A stretch of 37,502 nucleotides of DNA from Desulfobacteraceae bacterium. GTDB taxonomy: Bacteria; Desulfobacterota; Desulfobacteria; Desulfobacterales; ETH-SRB1. The stretch lies in NCBI GenBank assembly GCA_013792055.1, contig VMSQ01000036.1:1-37502 (forward strand), given 5' to 3'. The notes below the pieces were generated by a model, which saw only the letters and a program-made list of their open reading frames with translations, searched no databases and was not told the origin of the DNA. The position numbers were made by a program, and so were the translations under genes. Within the stretch, counting starts at the first letter, position 1. The number at the start of each line of letters is the position of its first letter. Of the stretch, positions 33,977 through 37,502 are shown in pieces.

Positions 33977-36281
33977 TTACCTCCAGTATCCCGTCAAGGA
34001 TCGTGTATTGTTGCCGTCTGAACGTATGGTCGGTTTTCAGGCGAACCAGCATGACGTCGGAGCGGGTCTCCTTGGCGCGTTGTAGCACTTGCGTTTTGAA
34101 GCGTTCCAGCCTTTCCACATAAGCGGGCTGTAGAATTTCACCTACTTCGCCATAATGCCGCATGACCACATAGTCCAGAAATGGCAGCGTCAATAAAAGG
34201 TTTGCACCATTAATGCGGCCGCGCCCTTTAAGTTCCAAATCGGTACGGCCTCCCCCGGCAGCGTTCTGACTCCGTGTTAATTCAAGTGCTGTTTCATTGC
34301 TCCAATCGATCTGCGCCAGTACTACCTGTGCGCTTTGCCGAATTTTAGTCTTGCCGCGGCTCAGGGTAATGTAGAGCCGGCGGTCATGCTCAGTCACGCC
34401 CTCAGGCAGACGGACACCGGTAAAGTGCTCCTGTAAGACATGAAATATGCGACGCTCAAGCACGTTCCTTTCCGTCATTTCCAGGCGTGCACCCGGGCTC
34501 TGCCATTCCTGCCAGCACAGGATGGTTGAAGAGTTGAGGAACTGAATCAAGTACGATACCTCCCCCTTCGGGAAATCGTAGAGGAAGTAAAGCATACGGC
34601 GGACCTGTTCTCGCGCTTGGTCGGGACTTAAACCGGGTTTGTTGTCATTGCCCGGTCCTGACCCGTGTTCCCGAAGCAGATCGAACTCCGCGTCGCAATC
34701 ATCTACACCCAAGCGGAAATACCGGTCCCTCAACTTGAGCCAAAGCTTCCGTTCCCATCTTGGGCATGGCCTTTCTCCAAAACCTTGCTTGCTGATTTCC
34801 GAGACCGCCCGCATCTGCAGTGCTCCCGGATGCCCCTCCTTGCCATTGTCCCCGAAGAAGCGGTTGAAGAACATGAATTCCGCTTTAAGTGGAGATTGGT
34901 GCTTCTCCCGCATCTCAGCAATGTCACTCTCCTCAAGCCCGGAGGTCACCAGATACGCGAGATGCTCGGTAATCTGGCGTAATGTCAACCGGGTGCCGTA
35001 TTCGTACATGCGCCGGTACGCGAGAAAAATCCGATTGAAGACGATGCTCTGTCTGTGATTGATTAAATCGACATTCAAACAGATGGGGCAGTTGACGCGG
35101 CAGGGAAGTTCTTTGCAAAACGCCCAGTGCTCCGGTGCGACCATTCGCGCGAAAATTTGCCGCGCGAACTCCAGGTTGTCCATTCTCGCCAAGTTGACAA
35201 CCCAAAACCGAGTTCCGCCCAGCGCCAGTTCAGCCTCGCCGCGCTCGGTGCCTATGGAGTTCAGCAGTTCACTCTCGATTTTCACTCTGGACATACCGAA
35301 GGTTGCCGCCTGACCGCGCAGCATGTCGAGCAGCGTGCCGGTGTTTGATACAAGCAGAAACCGGCGCTCGTCTCCCAGCAGCTCCTGAACCAAGGCCGGG
35401 TCTTCTTCTCGGCGGCGCTCGCTTAAGTCCTTCATTATGGTGATCCCGGTTCCGGGCAAATCCTCCCTTGGACGCAACGGTTGTGGCAGGGACTGCTCAT
35501 TTGAAATGCCCGATAGCTGCTTGTATATCTCCAAGGCAATCGTAGATTTACCGTCCCCTGCGTGGCCAGTGAGGATAACATGTCGCCCTTCCAGCTTCCG
35601 CAGCTCGGCAAGAATGGCTTGTGCCAAAGGATGCGGAACATGAAGGTAGGCAAAGAATGGGTTACAGGCTTGGGACTCGGCAAAGGCGTTATCATTGCTG
35701 GCGTTTAGCCGCTGCAGGGAATTTAGGTAGCCCACGAACTGATTGCTCGTTTCAATGGGTTTGTCTGAAAAAGACAGGCGCTGGAGGACTTGGGTGCCTT
35801 GTTTCTGACTCTCCTGTAAATGCGCATCCCTGCGAGATTCACGGCCGGCAAGAATGCACTTTAAGATTCTTGATTCAATGACCGGGCAAGAAGTCTCGTC
35901 TTTTAGCGCATTTAAAAATGGCTCACTTAGCTCTGCATACTGTACCAACTCGGCGAGTTCGCTAGCGCCACCTACAGTACTTGCCTTGTCCAAGTCAGCC
36001 TCACGGCCAGGAAAAGGAATGAGATTCCAAAATGAGCTGCTGGCAAGGTGGAAGAATGGGTTGTGGGGGCGGTCCCGGTCATCTTCCTCGCCGAATTTCC
36101 TTAGAAAGGTGCTGAATTCTGCTCTTAGCATGGCATTGAAGTAGATTCGCTTGTCCGAGACTTTCCCACTTCGTAGTAGATTCAAGACTGAAAGCAGAAG
36201 TAAATACTTATGTGGCTTAAAGCCTTTACCAGGCCTACTGAGCGAGTAAAGTTCTTCTAGAATATCAGAAAGGCTACTCAT
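33963..36281 (-). CDS. sspF: SspF/DptF-like P-loop protein with N-terminal sulfur-binding-like domain
   Basis: The 772-residue protein has three parts. Residues of about 15-95 (KPHKYLLLLSVLNLL, then IYFNAMLRAEF, then PFFHLASSSFWNLIP) resemble the DNA sulfur-binding domain of ScoMcrA-type PT-dependent endonucleases. A Walker A, GHAGDGKS, lies at 239-246. Further on is a Cys cluster (CKELPCRVNCPICLN), as expected for a zinc site in DptF relatives. AAGGAG about 8 nt upstream fixes the start, 35 bp after the desulfurase remnant. Within the SspFGH effector, SspF would supply ATPase activity and, I infer, reading of the PT state of DNA. The sulfur-binding call is by eye and needs a profile search. 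Confidence 0.72.
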   Translation of the reverse strand: MSSLSDILEELYSLSRPGKGFKPHKYLLLLSVLNLLRSGKVSDKRIYFNAMLRAEFSTFLRKFGEEDDRDRPHNPFFHLASSSFWNLIPFPGREADLDKASTVGGASELAELVQYAELSEPFLNALKDETSCPVIESRILKCILAGRESRRDAHLQESQKQGTQVLQRLSFSDKPIETSNQFVGYLNSLQRLNASNDNAFAESQACNPFFAYLHVPHPLAQAILAELRKLEGRHVILTGHAGDGKSTIALEIYKQLSGISNEQSLPQPLRPREDLPGTGITIMKDLSERRREEDPALVQELLGDERRFLLVSNTGTLLDMLRGQAATFGMSRVKIESELLNSIGTERGEAELALGGTRFWVVNLARMDNLEFARQIFARMVAPEHWAFCKELPCRVNCPICLNVDLINHRQSIVFNRIFLAYRRMYEYGTRLTLRQITEHLAYLVTSGLEESDIAEMREKHQSPLKAEFMFFNRFFGDNGKEGHPGALQMRAVSEISKQGFGERPCPRWERKLWLKLRDRYFRLGVDDCDAEFDLLREHGSGPGNDNKPGLSPDQAREQVRRMLYFLYDFPKGEVSYLIQFLNSSTILCWQEWQSPGARLEMTERNVLERRIFHVLQEHFTGVRLPEGVTEHDRRLYITLSRGKTKIRQSAQVVLAQIDWSNETALELTRSQNAAGGGRTDLELKGRGRINGANLLLTLPFLDYVVMRHYGEVGEILQPAYVERLERFKTQVLQRAKETRSDVMLVRLKTDHTFRRQQYTILDGILEVNDVL

Positions 36282-36316
36282 AACCTCTTCTCCTTCAACG
36301 CCTATAAGTTGTCATC

Positions 36317-36610
36317 CTAATCTTCACTGACACTTATAACATCTCGAACAGTCTCCGAAATTGCTTGCGCGCCCATGCAAACCTCATCTGCAGTATTATA
36401 GCGACCAAGAGAAAGCCGGACTGTCGAGTATGCCTCGTCCCGCAATACCCCAAAGATATGTGATGGCGCAACCGCGCCTGAGGTGCATACAGACCTAACA
36501 CTCATGCACACAGTCGATGTTCTGCTAATTAGAACATCAGTAGGCACACCGGGAAAAACAACGCTTGCAGTACCTGGTAATTGAGATAGAAATGTGTGTC
36601 TTCTTTGGTC
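36317..36610 (-). pseudogene. sspA: 3' remnant of SspA/DndA cysteine desulfurase
   Basis: About 97 codons after an in-frame TAA encode the C-terminal end of a class V aminotransferase-fold cysteine desulfurase. RRHTFLSQLPGTASVVFPGV matches the region before the active site, SVRSVCTSGAVAPSH carries the catalytic Cys in its loop, and STVRLSLGRYNTADEV is the conserved tail. The pyridoxal-phosphate lysine and the whole N-terminal three quarters are missing, and there is no ribosome site near any start. The fragment begins 30 bp after the sspD stop and ends 35 bp before sspF. It seems to be what is left of an intact sspA between sspD and sspF. It cannot desulfurate cysteine by itself. Confidence 0.88.
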
Positions 36611-36639
36611 TTACTCAATTCAAATCTCCATTAAATATT

Positions 36640-37502
36640 TTACAGGTTACAGACAAAACAGAAATCTTCATGTTTATCATCAAGGACAGAATCGAGGACC
36701 TCTATAAGAGGCCTGTTTGGGAGACACCTCTTTTTCTGGTGCATCATCTTTTTATGGTCTGCAATGATCTGCTCTTTTCGAGCTACTAACTCCAGCAAGG
36801 ATTCCCGCTGATTCCAGAAATATTTCCGCCCATCATCGTGTTCTTCTTCGTATCTGACTGATTTTTCAAAAAGATCAGGGTGAATTTCAGACAGTCTCAC
36901 CCATTCAATCTTTCGCTGAAAAAAACAGAAGTAGCAACCCGATCTTGAACGCCAGTTGTAATATTCAGGCATCCCAATTCCGCTCTCTTCGATGATCCTG
37001 AATATGTCTCTTTTTACAAGACCTTCTTTTATGAAAGGAAATACAGGTTTGATATTTGGTTTTGTGGAAATATAGCCAGCGCGATCCTCATCCGCTCTCA
37101 ATGCAATGAAACTAATGGCCTCGTCATTGCCAACGAATCTTTCGATAGGGATTAGTTTCAACTGCTCTGTGCACCATCTTATTTGAGGAGAAGGCAGAAA
37201 CCCCCTTTTTACTGCTAGCCAATGATCGAAACCTCTCTTGGCTTCAAGTATTTTTATTTTCTTGCCGAGCAATATTTCAAGTTTTTTTAGGTAAGCATAT
37301 GTTTCAGGCAATTCCATATGTGTGTCACAAAAGAAATATTCGATATCAGGCACTCTGTCTTTTAGATACAGAGCCAATGCAGTGCTGTCTTTGCCTCCTG
37401 AGAGACCCATTATGTGGCGTAATTTCTTATTCCCCAACCTTATGCTCCTTTGTAGGTTCCTTTGCACTTGATTTAGAGATTTCGCTTCGCTTATGAAATA
37501 TT
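36640..37502 (-). CDS. sspD: SspD-like PAPS-reductase-family protein, 5' end outside window
   Basis: A GTG at 37467 gives 275 residues, but the frame stays open to the window edge (ISEAKSLNQ precedes it), so the true start may lie outside. Counted from the GTG, the PP-loop SGGKDS is at 23-28, WCTEQLK carries C99, GCYFCFF has C178 and C181, and the extreme C-terminus has CFVC (C270, C273). These are the marks of the PAPS-reductase/ATP-pyrophosphatase fold shared with DndC, plus cysteine pairs that could hold an iron-sulfur cluster. SspD activates DNA phosphate with ATP for sulfur insertion. Its stop is 30 bp before the sspA remnant. The codons are more AT-rich than in sspF-sspC. Confidence 0.82.
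   Translation of the reverse strand, partial: YFISEAKSLNQVQRNLQRSIRLGNKKLRHIMGLSGGKDSTALALYLKDRVPDIEYFFCDTHMELPETYAYLKKLEILLGKKIKILEAKRGFDHWLAVKRGFLPSPQIRWCTEQLKLIPIERFVGNDEAISFIALRADEDRAGYISTKPNIKPVFPFIKEGLVKRDIFRIIEESGIGMPEYYNWRSRSGCYFCFFQRKIEWVRLSEIHPDLFEKSVRYEEEHDDGRKYFWNQRESLLELVARKEQIIADHKKMMHQKKRCLPNRPLIEVLDSVLDDKHEDFCFVCNL

Noticed and set aside
21703-37502. Classical Dnd/Dpt island (DndBCDE + DptFGH)
   Set aside because: There is no DndB, DndD or DndE; the DUF4007 protein beside a large P-loop ATPase and a short PAPS-reductase-like protein fit SspB/SspC/SspD instead.
21703-37502. BREX or DISARM system, considered because of the large ATPases
   Set aside because: No methyltransferase, PglZ-like phosphatase or BrxL/DrmA-type helicase is present.

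Overview
The window looks like a chromosomal segment of a Gram-negative, moderately AT-rich bacterium, most likely a Desulfobacterota (deltaproteobacterial) relative. This is an inference from the lipoprotein and sigma-54 regulator content, the gene families and the many short dispersed repeats; no marker gene fixes the taxon. Three zones can be separated.

(1) 1-5880, core genes on the plus strand. A tRNA-Met is followed by a tight run: DUF1992 protein, SHOCT membrane protein, D-Ala-D-Ala ligase, a second ATP-grasp protein, a single-chain PurD-PurE fusion and the tRNA threonylcarbamoyl enzyme TsaC/Sua5. A tRNA-Leu(CAA) with a strong terminator closes the zone.

(2) 5880-21700, envelope and accessory genes. 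Secreted proteins and lipoproteins on the minus strand include a LPP20-like protein and a 909-residue beta-propeller protein with two tandem PEGA-like repeats. A cold-shock protein, a YehS/DUF1456 protein, a Uup-type ABC-F ATPase and a DUF6122 membrane protein follow. A sigma-54 activator is broken by one frameshift. From about 17.6 kb the DNA is a patchwork: a palindromic MITE-like element, a DUF3568 lipoprotein, an unlisted 40-residue basic ORF, an NTF2-like secreted protein, two copies of a truncated THEP1 NTPase around a Gly-rich secreted protein, and a truncated YhcG (DUF1016) gene ending in two palindromes. A 34-bp direct repeat brackets about 2.6 kb of this patchwork.

(3) 21703-37502, a phage-defence island on the minus strand, reading from the right edge leftwards: sspD (PAPS-reductase-like, open at the window edge), a 3' remnant of the cysteine desulfurase sspA, sspF, sspG, sspH, sspB (DUF4007) and sspC. 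This matches the described single-strand phosphorothioate (PT) modification system SspBCD coupled to the SspFGH effector. SspBCD would install backbone sulfur using sulfane sulfur from a desulfurase, and SspFGH would attack DNA lacking the mark. What stands out here is that the desulfurase is reduced to its last ~97 codons, so sulfur must come from a housekeeping IscS/NifS if the system works. SspF carries an N-terminal segment resembling the ScoMcrA sulfur-binding domain, a candidate PT sensor. SspH combines a PD-(D/E)XK-like motif with a HerA/FtsK-like ATPase. The effector genes sit between sspD/sspA' and sspB/sspC, all coupled by overlaps or short gaps.
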